A stretch of 64,000 bases of DNA from Winogradskyella aurantia (GTDB lineage Bacteria; Bacteroidota; Bacteroidia; Flavobacteriales; Flavobacteriaceae). The notes under the pieces were generated by a model. It ran no database searches and was not told the DNA's origin. It saw only the letters and a program-made list of their open reading frames with translations. This document shows, piece after piece, positions 44,546 through 54,924 of this stretch. Both the position numbers and the translations under genes were made by a program. The stretch is from NCBI RefSeq assembly GCF_002266855.1, contig NZ_NGJN01000001.1, positions 62,001 through 126,000 of the forward strand, written 5' to 3'. Position 1 is the first letter of the stretch, and every line of letters begins with the position of its first letter.

Positions 44546-47500
44546 TTATAGAATTATAAAATTAAGTTCAATAACCGTTTGGTTATAAAGGTTTAAATTA
44601 TCTAAATACTCCAACTGTATTTGTTTTGCGGTTTCAATGCTTTGTATGTATTGAAAAAAATCTATTTCACCTTCTTTATAGGTTCTGTTTGCTGTTTTTA
44701 AAATTTCCTTTGATAAAGATTGTCCTTGGGTGTTGTAATAGTCAATAGCTTCTTCATACTGTTTTAATTTCTCCAATAAGCCCTTGTACTTGGCTCTTAG
44801 CTGAACCTCATAGTCTTGACGCTCTTCAACTAAGGCCTCTTCTGCTAGTTTCGCAGCCTTTACCTTAGCACGTTGACCTCCGAAAAGTAAAGGTATCCTT
44901 AGGCCAAATTGATAGCCGATGAGATTATCGTTGAGCCCACTATTAGTGCCTTGAAAATATTCAGCTGTTAAATCTGGTAAAAGGTTTTGTTTCTCAAGTC
45001 TAGTTTTTGCAGTTTGATAGTTGAGTGCGGACTCCATGTACCTTAAGCCAAAATTGTCATCTAGCACTAAACTCCTTAACTCTTGCTGTGGCAAGGGTAG
45101 TTTCCCTGTGCTTATGGATATGGTATCAATTTGAATCAATTTTTTTAAATGTTCCTGATTGTACAGTACCTGGTGTTCTGATTGCTTATATAATGTCGCT
45201 ATTTGCCGTTGCTTAGATTGCGCCGTTATCATTTCAAGATAATTCGTTTCACCAAGCTCAAATCTTCGTTTTGCCTTAGCAGCGAAATCTGCGTAAAGAC
45301 TATCTAGAAATCTGTAGGTCTCCGTTTTTTGCTCTTCATAATTAAGCTGGTAAAACGCTGCATAAATATTACGTTTCAATAACTGAAGATTCACATTATG
45401 CTGTGATACTTGCATATTTAAGCCTTCCTCATTCAATTGTTTCTCAGCAATGAAAGCTGTTGGAAACTTAAAATCTTGAGCAACTCCAAAAACACCAATA
45501 GGCCTGTCGTTAATTGCAAGGTTATTTTGGTCGTAACTGTAATACACATTGGTCTTATTGAAAAACTGTACTGCTTTTTTAGTCATAGTAGCTTCATCTA
45601 CTTTTAAGCGCGACGCTTTAACCGATGCATTATGTTCTATGGCCAATTCATAAACCTGATCAACCGTTAAGGGCTTTTGCTGTGCGAATGCTGAGACCCC
45701 TAGCGTAAACATAATTACAGTAGCTATATGAGTTTTGTTTAGTTTAGGTTTCCTTTTCTCTTCGAACCAGGCATATAATACAGGAAGCACTACTAAGGTT
45801 AAAAAAGTTGCTGAAATTAAACCCCCAATAACCACGGTTGCCAAGGGTCTTTGTACCTCAGCACCGGCATTGGTAGAAACAGCCATTGGTAAGAAGCCCA
45901 ATGCAGCCGCCATGGCTGTCAATAATACAGGTCGCAGACGCTCTGAGGTACCACGCATAATTAGTTCTTCAACAGTTGCAAAACCTTCTTTTTTAAGGGC
46001 TTTAAAATGTTCTATTAAAACTATGCCATTTAACACTGCGATACCAAATAAGGCAATAAACCCAACTCCTGCGGAAATACTAAATGGCAAGTTGCGCATC
46101 CAAAGTAGCATTACACCACCTACAGCTGAGAGAGGAATTGCAGAATAGACCATTAAAGCTTCCCTCACTGAACCAAAGGCAAAGAACAGCATAAAAAATA
46201 TTAGGATAAGTGCTACAGGTACTGCCACTAACAACCTATTTTTGGCACTTTGTAAATTTTCAAACTGACCGCCATAACTAATGTTGTAGCCCACAGGTAA
46301 TTTTAAATCTTTATTTAAAATGGTTCTTACGTCATCTACAACAGATTGTAAATCCCTATCTCTCACATTAACACCCACAACAATTCGACGCTTGGTGTCA
46401 TCTCTTGAAATTTTGGCTGGTCCTGTGGTGTAATTTATACTTGCTAATTCAGAAAGGGGTATTTTATCTCCTGATGGTACATCTATGAATAAATTTTTAA
46501 GGTTTTCCATATCTTGCCTATAATCCTTGTTCAACCGAACGACCAAATCAAAATGTTTTTCACCTTCAAATACTTGGCCTACAACAGCTCCCGAAAAACC
46601 CATAGCGATAACGTGATTTACGTCTTGTATATTTAGCCCATAGCGTGCAATTTTTTGTCTGTTAAATTTAACCAACATTTGTGGTAATCCTTCAACCTTC
46701 TCTATGGTTATGTCGGACGCGCCTTCTATATCCATAATTAAACGTTTCACTTCTTCAGCCTTATTCCCTAAGACGGAAAGGTCCTCTCCAAATATTTTTA
46801 TAGCAAGATCCGTTCGTACCCCTGTTATTAATTCATTAAAACGCATTTCTATAGGTTGGGTGAATTCTAGTTCCATATCTGGTATAATAGCTAGGGCTTC
46901 CTTAAACTGTTCTGCAAGTTCGTCTTTTGTGTCTGCGGTTACCCATTCGCCTTTTGGTTTTAGTTTTATGATAACGTCACTTTCTTCCATAGACATTGGA
47001 TCTGTTGGTATTTCTGCAGCTCCAATCCTACTGACGACTTGGTCTACTTCAGGAAAATTATCTATTAATATTTTTTCAATTTGTGTCGTAACTTCAATGG
47101 TTTTAGTTAGGGAGGTCCCTGTTTTGAGTACAGGTTGAATAACAAAATCCCCTTCATCTAAGGTTGGCACAAATTCCCCTCCCATTTTACTGAATAGCAG
47201 CACACTTACGCTCAACAAAAGTATTGCTGCACCTAAAACTATTTTCTTATGATGCAAAGCCCATTTTATCGTCGGTTCATACATGTAGTTAATTACCGAG
47301 ATTAACCTGATGGCGATATTCTTTTTTCCAGGTCTACTGGATTTTAAAAATAAGGAAGATACCACAGGCACATAGGTTATACATAACAACATAGCCCCAA
47401 TTAAAGCAAAGCTAAATGTTAGGGCCATAGGTTTAAACATCTTGCCCTCTACACCACTTAAAGACAAAATCGGAATAAATACAATAAGTATAATCAGTTG

Positions 47501-48865
47501 ACCGAATATAGCAGAGTTCATCATTTTAGAAGCGCTTTTCAAGGTAATAGCATCAATTTGTGATTGCCTCTCCTTTTTTGAAAGTGTCTCGAGATGTTGA
47601 CTCTGGGATACAATCGTAAACGCTATAAATTCCACTATAATCACAGCGCCATCTATGATAATACCGAAATCTATTGCCCCTAAACTCATTAGGTTGGCGT
47701 CTACATCAAAAAGATTCATTAGGCTTATGGCAAATAGCAAGCTCAATGGAATTACCGAAGCTACCACTAGACCAGATCTTAAATTTCCCAACAACAACAC
47801 TACGACGAAGATCACAATTAAAGAACCTAAAATTAGATTTTCTGAAACAGTAAATGTGGTTTTGTCTATGAGTTCACTTCTGTCTAAAAATCCGTTGATA
47901 TAAACACCCTCAGGTAAACTATTTCTTATTTCATCTAAACGGACTTTAACGGCATTTATAATATCCTTAGAACTTCCGTCCTTTAACATCATAATCTGAC
48001 CTAAGACCTTTTCTCCCTCACCATTTCCTGTTATGGCCCCAAAGCGGGTTGCATGCCCAAATTGAACGTCTGCAACGTCTTTTATATAAATTGGCGCAAT
48101 GTCTTGCCTCACAACAATATTCCTTATATCATCCAAAGACTTTACAAGGCCCTCGCCCCGTATAAAATAAGTTTCCTGGGCTTTCTCTATATAGCCACCA
48201 CCTGCAATACTATTATTTTTCTCTAAGGCATCAAAAATCTCAGTTGTTGTTATGTTCATCGCGTTTAACTTGCTAGAATTAATCGCCACTTCATATTGTT
48301 TGAGATAACCACCCCAAGTATTCACTTCAACAACCCCTGGAATACCTGACAACTGTCTTTTTACAATCCAATCTTGAATGGTTCTTAGATCCGTAATGGA
48401 ATACACGTTTTCAAATCCTGGTTTCACATCTAAAATGTATTGATAGATTTCACCAAGGCCTGTCGTTATGGGACCCATTTCTGGCGATCCAAAATTTCTA
48501 GGTATCTTTTCAGAGGCAGATTTAATTTTTTCAGAGATAAGTTGTCTTGGCAAATACGTACCCATATCGTCCTCAAAAACAATAGTAACAACTGACAAGC
48601 CAAACTTAGATACGGATCTTATTTCCTTTACCCCAGGTAAATTGGCCATTTCTAATTCTATAGGATACGAAATAAATTGCTCAACATCTTGCGTAGACAA
48701 ATGTTTAGAGGTTGTAATAACTTGCACTTGATTGTTAGTGATATCCGGTACGGCACCAACAGATATTTGCGTGAGGGAAAACAGCCCAAACCCAATGGCA
48801 GCAACAGTTAATAACAATACAATTAGCTTATTCTTTAAGCTAAATCTTATGATTTTTTCTAACAT
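44546..48865 (-). CDS. CzcA-type heavy-metal RND pump fused to a TolC-like outer-membrane factor
   Basis: 1439 residues. The first about 1035 residues are a full HME-RND pump with 12 membrane segments. The TM4 motif DFGIIIDGAVIIVE has the two Asp and Glu of CzcA, which favours Zn/Co/Cd/Ni over the CusA type. After TM12 (VVLPVLYAWFEEKRK) a signal-peptide-like segment with an AFAQ cleavage site leads into an outer-membrane-factor domain (about 1060-1439; PLTVDQVYELAIEHNASVKASRL). Other flavobacteria encode the same fusion. It is co-transcribed with the adaptor and the small His-rich gene. Confidence 0.94.
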   Translation of the reverse strand: MLEKIIRFSLKNKLIVLLLTVAAIGFGLFSLTQISVGAVPDITNNQVQVITTSKHLSTQDVEQFISYPIELEMANLPGVKEIRSVSKFGLSVVTIVFEDDMGTYLPRQLISEKIKSASEKIPRNFGSPEMGPITTGLGEIYQYILDVKPGFENVYSITDLRTIQDWIVKRQLSGIPGVVEVNTWGGYLKQYEVAINSSKLNAMNITTTEIFDALEKNNSIAGGGYIEKAQETYFIRGEGLVKSLDDIRNIVVRQDIAPIYIKDVADVQFGHATRFGAITGNGEGEKVLGQIMMLKDGSSKDIINAVKVRLDEIRNSLPEGVYINGFLDRSELIDKTTFTVSENLILGSLIVIFVVVLLLGNLRSGLVVASVIPLSLLFAISLMNLFDVDANLMSLGAIDFGIIIDGAVIIVEFIAFTIVSQSQHLETLSKKERQSQIDAITLKSASKMMNSAIFGQLIILIVFIPILSLSGVEGKMFKPMALTFSFALIGAMLLCITYVPVVSSLFLKSSRPGKKNIAIRLISVINYMYEPTIKWALHHKKIVLGAAILLLSVSVLLFSKMGGEFVPTLDEGDFVIQPVLKTGTSLTKTIEVTTQIEKILIDNFPEVDQVVSRIGAAEIPTDPMSMEESDVIIKLKPKGEWVTADTKDELAEQFKEALAIIPDMELEFTQPIEMRFNELITGVRTDLAIKIFGEDLSVLGNKAEEVKRLIMDIEGASDITIEKVEGLPQMLVKFNRQKIARYGLNIQDVNHVIAMGFSGAVVGQVFEGEKHFDLVVRLNKDYRQDMENLKNLFIDVPSGDKIPLSELASINYTTGPAKISRDDTKRRIVVGVNVRDRDLQSVVDDVRTILNKDLKLPVGYNISYGGQFENLQSAKNRLLVAVPVALILIFFMLFFAFGSVREALMVYSAIPLSAVGGVMLLWMRNLPFSISAGVGFIALFGIAVLNGIVLIEHFKALKKEGFATVEELIMRGTSERLRPVLLTAMAAALGFLPMAVSTNAGAEVQRPLATVVIGGLISATFLTLVVLPVLYAWFEEKRKPKLNKTHIATVIMFTLGVSAFAQQKPLTVDQVYELAIEHNASVKASRLKVDEATMTKKAVQFFNKTNVYYSYDQNNLAINDRPIGVFGVAQDFKFPTAFIAEKQLNEEGLNMQVSQHNVNLQLLKRNIYAAFYQLNYEEQKTETYRFLDSLYADFAAKAKRRFELGETNYLEMITAQSKQRQIATLYKQSEHQVLYNQEHLKKLIQIDTISISTGKLPLPQQELRSLVLDDNFGLRYMESALNYQTAKTRLEKQNLLPDLTAEYFQGTNSGLNDNLIGYQFGLRIPLLFGGQRAKVKAAKLAEEALVEERQDYEVQLRAKYKGLLEKLKQYEEAIDYYNTQGQSLSKEILKTANRTYKEGEIDFFQYIQSIETAKQIQLEYLDNLNLYNQTVIELNFIIL

Positions 48866-48933
48866 AATTCAATAAATAAAATAACTCCTGTTATGTTCGA
48901 TAACAGAATTAATAAGTTTAATAAGGTACTGAA

Positions 48934-49323
48934 TTATGCTGTTTTGGGTGGTTGAAAAACTGAAGGTTTTACCAGAAGGGAATAAGAATCTTTATATAAA
49001 AAGTTAAAAGGTACCTCCAAAATTTTAGCGTCATCAAGGCTAAAGGAGAAATCATTTAAGACAAATACTGAATTGACATGGGTACTGGTTTGATGACTTT
49101 GCTTAAATGGCAAATCATCATGCTCGTCGTGCTCAACGCCATCTTGATAATCCAGGCTGCCATAATGTTCAACTATAAATTCAAAGAAGGAATCACCATA
49201 GGTTTCTTGATGGTAATTAGCATGTTCTAAAAGCACACCGAACTTAGCAATATCTTGCATGCTTATGTTTAAACTCTGTAAGAGTATTAAAGCAGAAAAT
49301 AATATGGTAACCGGTTTTTGCAT
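48934..49323 (-). CDS. Small exported His-rich protein leading the metal-efflux operon
   Basis: 129 residues from ATG 49323. A hydrophobic signal (VTILFSALILLQSLNI) is followed by a mature part with histidine clusters (LEHANYHQETY; GVEHDEHDDLPFKQSHQTSTH). It lies 68 bp upstream of the RND-TolC gene. Position and His content suggest periplasmic metal binding or sensing, but I know no characterised homologue. A TAAATTTG motif at 49329-49336 would start transcription almost at the ATG. Confidence 0.7.
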   Translation of the reverse strand: MQKPVTILFSALILLQSLNISMQDIAKFGVLLEHANYHQETYGDSFFEFIVEHYGSLDYQDGVEHDEHDDLPFKQSHQTSTHVNSVFVLNDFSFSLDDAKILEVPFNFLYKDSYSLLVKPSVFQPPKTA

Positions 49324-49378
49324 CAAACCAAATTTATAAAATTTAATATGTAATTAAGTGACTTATATCACAAAAGGT

Positions 49379-52300
49379 TTAAAAATATGCCTTTAACTGT
49401 ATGGTTCCTGTATGAATAGCTTTAGATGTTTCAGTTTTTCTCCCAAAATAATTGAGATTTAAATCGAGAAACTTAGTGAGTTTTTTCTGTGCTAATAGGC
49501 TCCAAGTAAAATTTCGTCCAGGTTGCAAACCCTCAAGCATTTGATAGGATACTGGTGTGTTGGGGTTACCTACAAAATCATTCTGAAAAAAATTAAGCTC
49601 GCCTGTAAGTGCAACTTTCTGAGCATTATTATAGGTAAATGACAGACCATAATTATTTTGTGCCAAGGACTCTAAATTACCTATGGTGTTTGTTTTCGAC
49701 GTATATTGATAGAAGATATCAAATTGTGAATTTTCATTAAAGAGATAGGATAATTTTGATTGTAAACGCTCCTCATCGATTTTAAAATTACGATTGGCAA
49801 AATTTTCACTCGTACTTTCATCTGTGCCGAGACTTCCCAAGACATTAACCAGCCAACTTTGAGCAAACTTATGGTTAAAATTGAGCTGGTGATTGGTCAA
49901 TTGATTCTCTTGAAATCCAACGGATAATAGATTTCTACTCGTATTAGTGAGAAAGGTGTAAGATGTCGTAAAGCGCTGTTTCCCCCTATTGTAAAACAAG
50001 ACATTTCGAATACTATTATTAAGGGCAAGCTCATTGTCTTCATCACTTTCAAAAGGGTTTAGATTGAAATTATTGCCTTCTCGCCTTAATTTTCGATCGA
50101 CCAAATAAGACGTTTGATTATAAAAATGAGAAAAGAGCTTACGAGTTTTATTTTCAGATTTACTCCATTGTTGAGGATTTAAGGTTAAGGTTTGACTGAA
50201 ACGATTTTGATGGGTCCTCACAAACACTTGATTGGGTAGAAGCACCCGTATATAACTACCCTCATCCTGAAATTGGGCCAGCTCAAATTCATCGAGTTCC
50301 TGAATCCCGTTTTCGTTATAATCAATCCAGGTGTAAGCTCCTTGCCCCGCCTCCACTTCAACATAGGTAAAATCTTGCTGTGGCAAGGTCCCCGAGTTAG
50401 TCTCAAAACTCGTATTCCAAGTAATAATATTATTGAATAATTTTTGATTATAATTTAACCTACTGTTCAAACTCTGTTCATCGGGAGATGTATCATCCCT
50501 GGCTTTTAAATCCCTGTAATTAACAAATAACTGAAGGTTAGTAAATTTGTTTTGGATTAAACGTGACTTTAAATAGTAAGTATTAGACGTATTGACACGT
50601 TCTATGTTATTATTACGTAAACTGTCATTGAATCGTTTAATGTATCCTATTTCAGTGAATACCTTTGTGCTATCTCCTATTCCAACAAAGGCTTCATAAG
50701 CAGAAAACCGTTGGCTTAATGGTGTTAAAGAATCTGTAGCTATTGCCTTTTGTTCATTGTCCTCAACACCAAACTTGGCACCTAGCCATTTTTTGTTTTT
50801 TGCGTAAACTATTCGATTGAATGACCTAAAAAACGTAGAGCTATTGACGGTACTCTCACTATTCAAAACACTTGACAATGAAAAGATATTGAAATTTCCT
50901 AAGCGTAAATTGGCATTTAGATTATGTCTGCTACCATTAAAATTATTCTCGTAATCGAGGTATTCAAAGGTATAGGAGGCCGTTCCCTTTTTTGAATGAG
51001 CAAGCTGCAGTCCGGAAGTCATAAGGAGTTGATTCCCCAAAATAAAATTACCTTGTTCATCTCGATTGTCTTCCAAATTCCAATCACGATTAAACTCTGC
51101 ACGATAAAGCCGTTGAATGGTCCTGAAATTTTCTTGAAGAAAATCGGCATCCACCAAGGCAGATAAATTCCACAAACTATCAGAAGCAATAAGTTGCTGC
51201 TGGACTTTTAGTTTCCCAGCAAACCCATCGTTATCATCATCATCTAAATCTGAAAATAAATTAGCGTCATTTTTACTTCCTGCAAGTTCAAAAAATACAT
51301 TTGTTCTTTCCGTAGGTCGGTACCGACCATTAGCAACAGCCACTTGCAAGCGCTCGGGCGCGATGAGTTGAATTATGGGCTCATAATTCCCTTGTGGGAC
51401 ACCACCAACAGGAGCGACATATTCAAAAATATTACTTACCGCATTGGTATTACTCAAAATATAATTTCCTTGATTTGAACCTACCAATGTAAATCTTACA
51501 CTGAACAATTCATCTTCTGGGTTATTGGAAAACACAAAGATTTCAACCCCGTCAACAATGTCCTTTCTATACAATATTCTGTTTTCGGAGAAGGACTCTT
51601 GGCTTGCGGATGGCGCAACCATCAAACTTCGGTCGTCACCAGCATCAGCTAAAATCTGAATTTGCTCATTAGATAGATTTTGCTGTAAAGGCTGATTTTT
51701 TGCATCACTTTCAGAATACACAGAAACATTTAGGTCAAACTTTTCGGTTTTGAAACTACTCCCACCAAACACTGTGAATCGGGAATAATTACGCTCACTA
51801 AATTGGTAATCTACGGTAATCCTCATTTCAGATGTTATCGGAAAGGTAGAATTAAAGATTAGCTCACCAGCATTATAGTCTATAATATAATCCCGATTTT
51901 CACCGCGTTCTAATGGAACACCATTAACATATACGGTTTCACTACCAGATACGACCAAGACAAACAATTCGTTATTGGGACCCCTTAGCTTATAAGGCCC
52001 TTGGTTGCCTTCCTGAGCCGTGAACTGTGTTGTGGTAAATTGGCCACGGACTAAAGCTCCAGATGCAAATACGTTGGTTTTTTCACTTAAATTCGCATTT
52101 ACCAACAGTCCCTGTACACGCTTGGTGAATTGGGCAAAGTAACTTTGTGTATTAATTAAATCTATGTCCCCCGCTCTTATATTCCAGTTATCACTAAACA
52201 ATTCGATAAATACTTGGTCAAACTCATCCAACCGTTGGGAATAACCACTTTCCTGCAAGGGAATATTAGCATCCTGTATAGAAGCCCGTAAGGATACCTT

Positions 52301-52804
52301 GTCACTTAACTTGCCGGAAATCTGAAGGTCTAATTCGCTGTTAAGTACAGAATTTTGATTATTACCGATGGTAACTCCTCTTGAAATGCTTCCAGAGGTC
52401 GTTAGTCCATCAAAAGGTATAAATGTATTACGCTGAGACGTATTCTCCAACCTATATAGCTTTTTCAAGCTCTCAGACCTATCTACAATAATCTTATCAT
52501 CTAGTTGTTTATACACCTTTGTAAAAAACTCAGGATATCGCAAATAGGACACTTCGATAGTGTCTGCGGCAATTGGTTTTTTAAACGTTAAAATAGCCCT
52601 GGCAAAATCTATAGTGTAGGCTGTTGAATCCAATTCTGTTCCGTTCTTAGTTGATACAATAAATCGCGAGGGATTTATACTTAAAGAATCTATGCGAATG
52701 GAATCTGAAACAGCAATTCGTATTGTTCTTAAATTCCCATTATCCTGTTGGGAAAATCCCAAACAAACAAATAGTGTAAATAAGAAAGATAAGCACTGTT
52801 TCAT
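49379..52804 (-). CDS. Large outer-membrane barrel-like protein of unknown function
   Basis: 1141 residues. A signal peptide ends in LGFSQ and the last residues (TIQLKAYF) end in Phe, both OM-barrel traits. The N-terminal 130 residues look like a bound beta domain. Then come strands such as SGSISRGVTIGNNQNSVLNSE and IIDYNAGELIFNSTFPI, faintly like SprA blocks. There is no TonB plug. It stands alone between the efflux operon and xth. Function unknown; a surface export or assembly role is speculation. Confidence 0.75.
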   Translation of the reverse strand: MKQCLSFLFTLFVCLGFSQQDNGNLRTIRIAVSDSIRIDSLSINPSRFIVSTKNGTELDSTAYTIDFARAILTFKKPIAADTIEVSYLRYPEFFTKVYKQLDDKIIVDRSESLKKLYRLENTSQRNTFIPFDGLTTSGSISRGVTIGNNQNSVLNSELDLQISGKLSDKVSLRASIQDANIPLQESGYSQRLDEFDQVFIELFSDNWNIRAGDIDLINTQSYFAQFTKRVQGLLVNANLSEKTNVFASGALVRGQFTTTQFTAQEGNQGPYKLRGPNNELFVLVVSGSETVYVNGVPLERGENRDYIIDYNAGELIFNSTFPITSEMRITVDYQFSERNYSRFTVFGGSSFKTEKFDLNVSVYSESDAKNQPLQQNLSNEQIQILADAGDDRSLMVAPSASQESFSENRILYRKDIVDGVEIFVFSNNPEDELFSVRFTLVGSNQGNYILSNTNAVSNIFEYVAPVGGVPQGNYEPIIQLIAPERLQVAVANGRYRPTERTNVFFELAGSKNDANLFSDLDDDDNDGFAGKLKVQQQLIASDSLWNLSALVDADFLQENFRTIQRLYRAEFNRDWNLEDNRDEQGNFILGNQLLMTSGLQLAHSKKGTASYTFEYLDYENNFNGSRHNLNANLRLGNFNIFSLSSVLNSESTVNSSTFFRSFNRIVYAKNKKWLGAKFGVEDNEQKAIATDSLTPLSQRFSAYEAFVGIGDSTKVFTEIGYIKRFNDSLRNNNIERVNTSNTYYLKSRLIQNKFTNLQLFVNYRDLKARDDTSPDEQSLNSRLNYNQKLFNNIITWNTSFETNSGTLPQQDFTYVEVEAGQGAYTWIDYNENGIQELDEFELAQFQDEGSYIRVLLPNQVFVRTHQNRFSQTLTLNPQQWSKSENKTRKLFSHFYNQTSYLVDRKLRREGNNFNLNPFESDEDNELALNNSIRNVLFYNRGKQRFTTSYTFLTNTSRNLLSVGFQENQLTNHQLNFNHKFAQSWLVNVLGSLGTDESTSENFANRNFKIDEERLQSKLSYLFNENSQFDIFYQYTSKTNTIGNLESLAQNNYGLSFTYNNAQKVALTGELNFFQNDFVGNPNTPVSYQMLEGLQPGRNFTWSLLAQKKLTKFLDLNLNYFGRKTETSKAIHTGTIQLKAYF

Positions 52805-52950
52805 GTAGAATTATAACTCCACTAAGCATGAAATATTTTATCGTTAAAACATGCTTAAATTAATAGTGTAAAAGTAGGGTATTATTTATTTTAGCTAAAA
52901 ACAGCACTTTAATTTAGAACTACTGAAAAAATAGATTAAACCGCATAAAA

Positions 52951-53712
52951 ATGAAAATTGCCTCTTATAATGTAAACGGAATTAGAGCAGCGCTTAATAA
53001 AGGCTTTATCAATTGGTTAAAATCGGCAAATCCAGATGTTATATGCCTTCAAGAAATCAAGGCCATGGAAGAGCAATTAGACTTGTCCTTATTTACTGAT
53101 GCTGGCTATGACTACAATTATTGGTTTAGTGCCAAGAAAAAAGGTTACAGTGGTGTTGCAATTCTCTGCAAAGACGAGCCAAACCATATAGAATTTGGAA
53201 CTGGGATAGAATCCATGGATGTTGAAGGAAGAAACCTTAGGGTAGATTATGACGATATTTCAATTATGAGCATGTATTTACCTTCTGGCACCAATGATGC
53301 GCGTCTATCGCATAAGTTTGAATATATGGATCTTATACAAGACTATTTAACCAAACTTCAGAGGAAAATACCAAATTTAGTAGTCTGTGGTGACTATAAT
53401 ATATGCCATGAGGAAATCGATATACACAACCCTAAAATGAAAGGTGTTTCAGGATTTTTACCCGAAGAGCGTGAGTGGCTTGGCAACTTTATTGACAGTG
53501 GTTTTATTGACAGCTTTAGATATTTACATCCTGAGCGACAAGAGTATTCATGGTGGAGTTACCGCGCAAATGCGAGAGCTAATAACAAAGGTTGGCGAAT
53601 AGATTATGCCATGGCAAGCAAACCTTTACAAGAAAAAATAAAACGCAGCGTTATACTAACTGAAGCTGTTCATAGTGATCACTGTCCAATTTTACTTGAA
53701 TTGGATTTGTAA
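52951..53712 (+). CDS. xth: Exodeoxyribonuclease III
   Basis: 253 residues. Exonuclease-endonuclease-phosphatase fold with KIASYNVNGIRAALNKG, PDVICLQEIKA, VCGDYNICHEEIDIHNPK, WWSYRANARANNKGWRIDYAMAS and SDHCPILLELDL. These carry the metal-binding Glu, the catalytic Asp-Asn pair and the final His. It cleaves DNA at AP sites in base excision repair. Monocistronic by appearance. Confidence 0.97.
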   Translation: MKIASYNVNGIRAALNKGFINWLKSANPDVICLQEIKAMEEQLDLSLFTDAGYDYNYWFSAKKKGYSGVAILCKDEPNHIEFGTGIESMDVEGRNLRVDYDDISIMSMYLPSGTNDARLSHKFEYMDLIQDYLTKLQRKIPNLVVCGDYNICHEEIDIHNPKMKGVSGFLPEEREWLGNFIDSGFIDSFRYLHPERQEYSWWSYRANARANNKGWRIDYAMASKPLQEKIKRSVILTEAVHSDHCPILLELDL

Positions 53713-53765
53713 GCTTTGAATTGAAGCCATATCAATAAAAAACAAACATTAAATTAACGACTTAC

Positions 53766-54725
53766 ATGGTAAAACGAATTTCATTAATCACCCTATCGCT
53801 AGTTTTATTTTCATCTTGTGTATCTAAAAAAATATATACAGAACTTGAAGATAAGTACGGCAATCTTAAAAAGGAAAATAGAAGTTTGTTAGAGGAGGTC
53901 GAGTCCCTTTCTACGGAAAATACCAAACTCTCTAACCAATTGGACCAACTACAATCAGCATATGACGATGCCGCTTCAGAACGTGACAGGTTACGTGCAG
54001 ACTACACATCGGCTAAAACTAATCTTGAAAATCTGAAAGCCTCCTATGAAGCCCTAGAAAAGAACAGTTCTGCCGAAATAGCTAAAAATTCCCAAAAAAA
54101 CAGGGAATTATTAGCACAACTTGAAGCTAAGGAACAAGCACTTGTTGCAGAGAGCGAGCGCCTAAACAACTTAAAAAAAGAATTGGAAAATCGCTCAAAA
54201 CGAGTCGCGGAATTAGAAAATGTTATTGCAGCTAAAGACGCTAATATGCGCGCTTTAAAAGATGCCATCTCCAAAGCCTTGACTAATTTTGAAGGAAAAG
54301 GCTTAACCGTAGAGCAACGCGATGGTAAAGTATACATTTCCATGGAGAATAAATTATTATTCCAATCTGGAAGCTGGTCTGTAGGCACTGAGGGGCGCAG
54401 AGCAGTTCAGCAATTGGGAAGTGTGTTAGCTGAAAATCCAGATATAGCAATCTTAATAGAAGGTCATACAGATAATGTCCCTTATAAAGGCAGTGCTCAA
54501 TTAAGCGGTAATTGGGACCTATCTACCAAACGTGCCACGGCTATTGTAAATATTTTAAGGGAAAACAATGCCATCAATCCAGAAAACCTTACAGCCGCCG
54601 GACGTGGTGAATATGCCCCAATAGCAACTAATGATACCGCAGAAGGCAAAGCAAAAAACAGACGAATTGAAGTGATTTTAACCCCTAAGCTCGATGAGAT
54701 TTCTAAGTTGTTGAATGAAATCTGA
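53766..54725 (+). CDS. OmpA-family lipoprotein with a coiled coil
   Basis: 319 residues. Lipobox LFSSC (Cys near residue 19). A coiled coil spans about 25-160. The C-terminal 120 residues are an OmpA peptidoglycan-binding domain (ILIEGHTDNVPYKG, NWDLSTKRATAIVNIL, AAGRGEYAPIATNDTAEGKAKNRRIEV). It likely tethers the outer membrane to the cell wall. A terminator follows. Confidence 0.93.
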   Translation: MVKRISLITLSLVLFSSCVSKKIYTELEDKYGNLKKENRSLLEEVESLSTENTKLSNQLDQLQSAYDDAASERDRLRADYTSAKTNLENLKASYEALEKNSSAEIAKNSQKNRELLAQLEAKEQALVAESERLNNLKKELENRSKRVAELENVIAAKDANMRALKDAISKALTNFEGKGLTVEQRDGKVYISMENKLLFQSGSWSVGTEGRRAVQQLGSVLAENPDIAILIEGHTDNVPYKGSAQLSGNWDLSTKRATAIVNILRENNAINPENLTAAGRGEYAPIATNDTAEGKAKNRRIEVILTPKLDEISKLLNEI

Positions 54726-54790
54726 TGGCATCCACGTTAAAAGGTTTAAATCATTTAAAATACTAAAAGCCTAAACCTTAACATTCTTTT

Positions 54791-54828
54791 AGACCTTTCA
54801 GGTTATTATAACCTGAAGGGTCTTTTTA
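54791..54828 (+). terminator. Terminator of the OmpA-family gene
   Basis: Arms AGACCTTTCAGGTT and AACCTGAAGGGTCT (14 bp with one T-G pair, short loop) are followed by TTTTTAT. It lies 65 bp past the stop. Confidence 0.9.
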
Positions 54829-54924
54829 TCTTTGACAATCTCATCTAAACTATGGGATTGGCGAATAAATTTCAAAGTTACATACTAGGTTTAATTTAAA
54901 GATACCCGATTTACGGGTCATATT

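Noticed and set aside
45735..47138. Antisense open frames of 137 and 144 codons inside the RND pump gene
   Set aside because: They lie wholly within a well-conserved pump gene and show no family motif.
48934..49323. DDLPF in the His-rich protein as an SSB-type tail
   Set aside because: It is internal, not C-terminal, and the protein is exported, so the match to SSB is chance.
54904..54918. ACCCG/CGGGT hairpin before the aldo/keto reductase start
   Set aside because: It is only 5 bp and may be chance; noted but not called a regulatory site.
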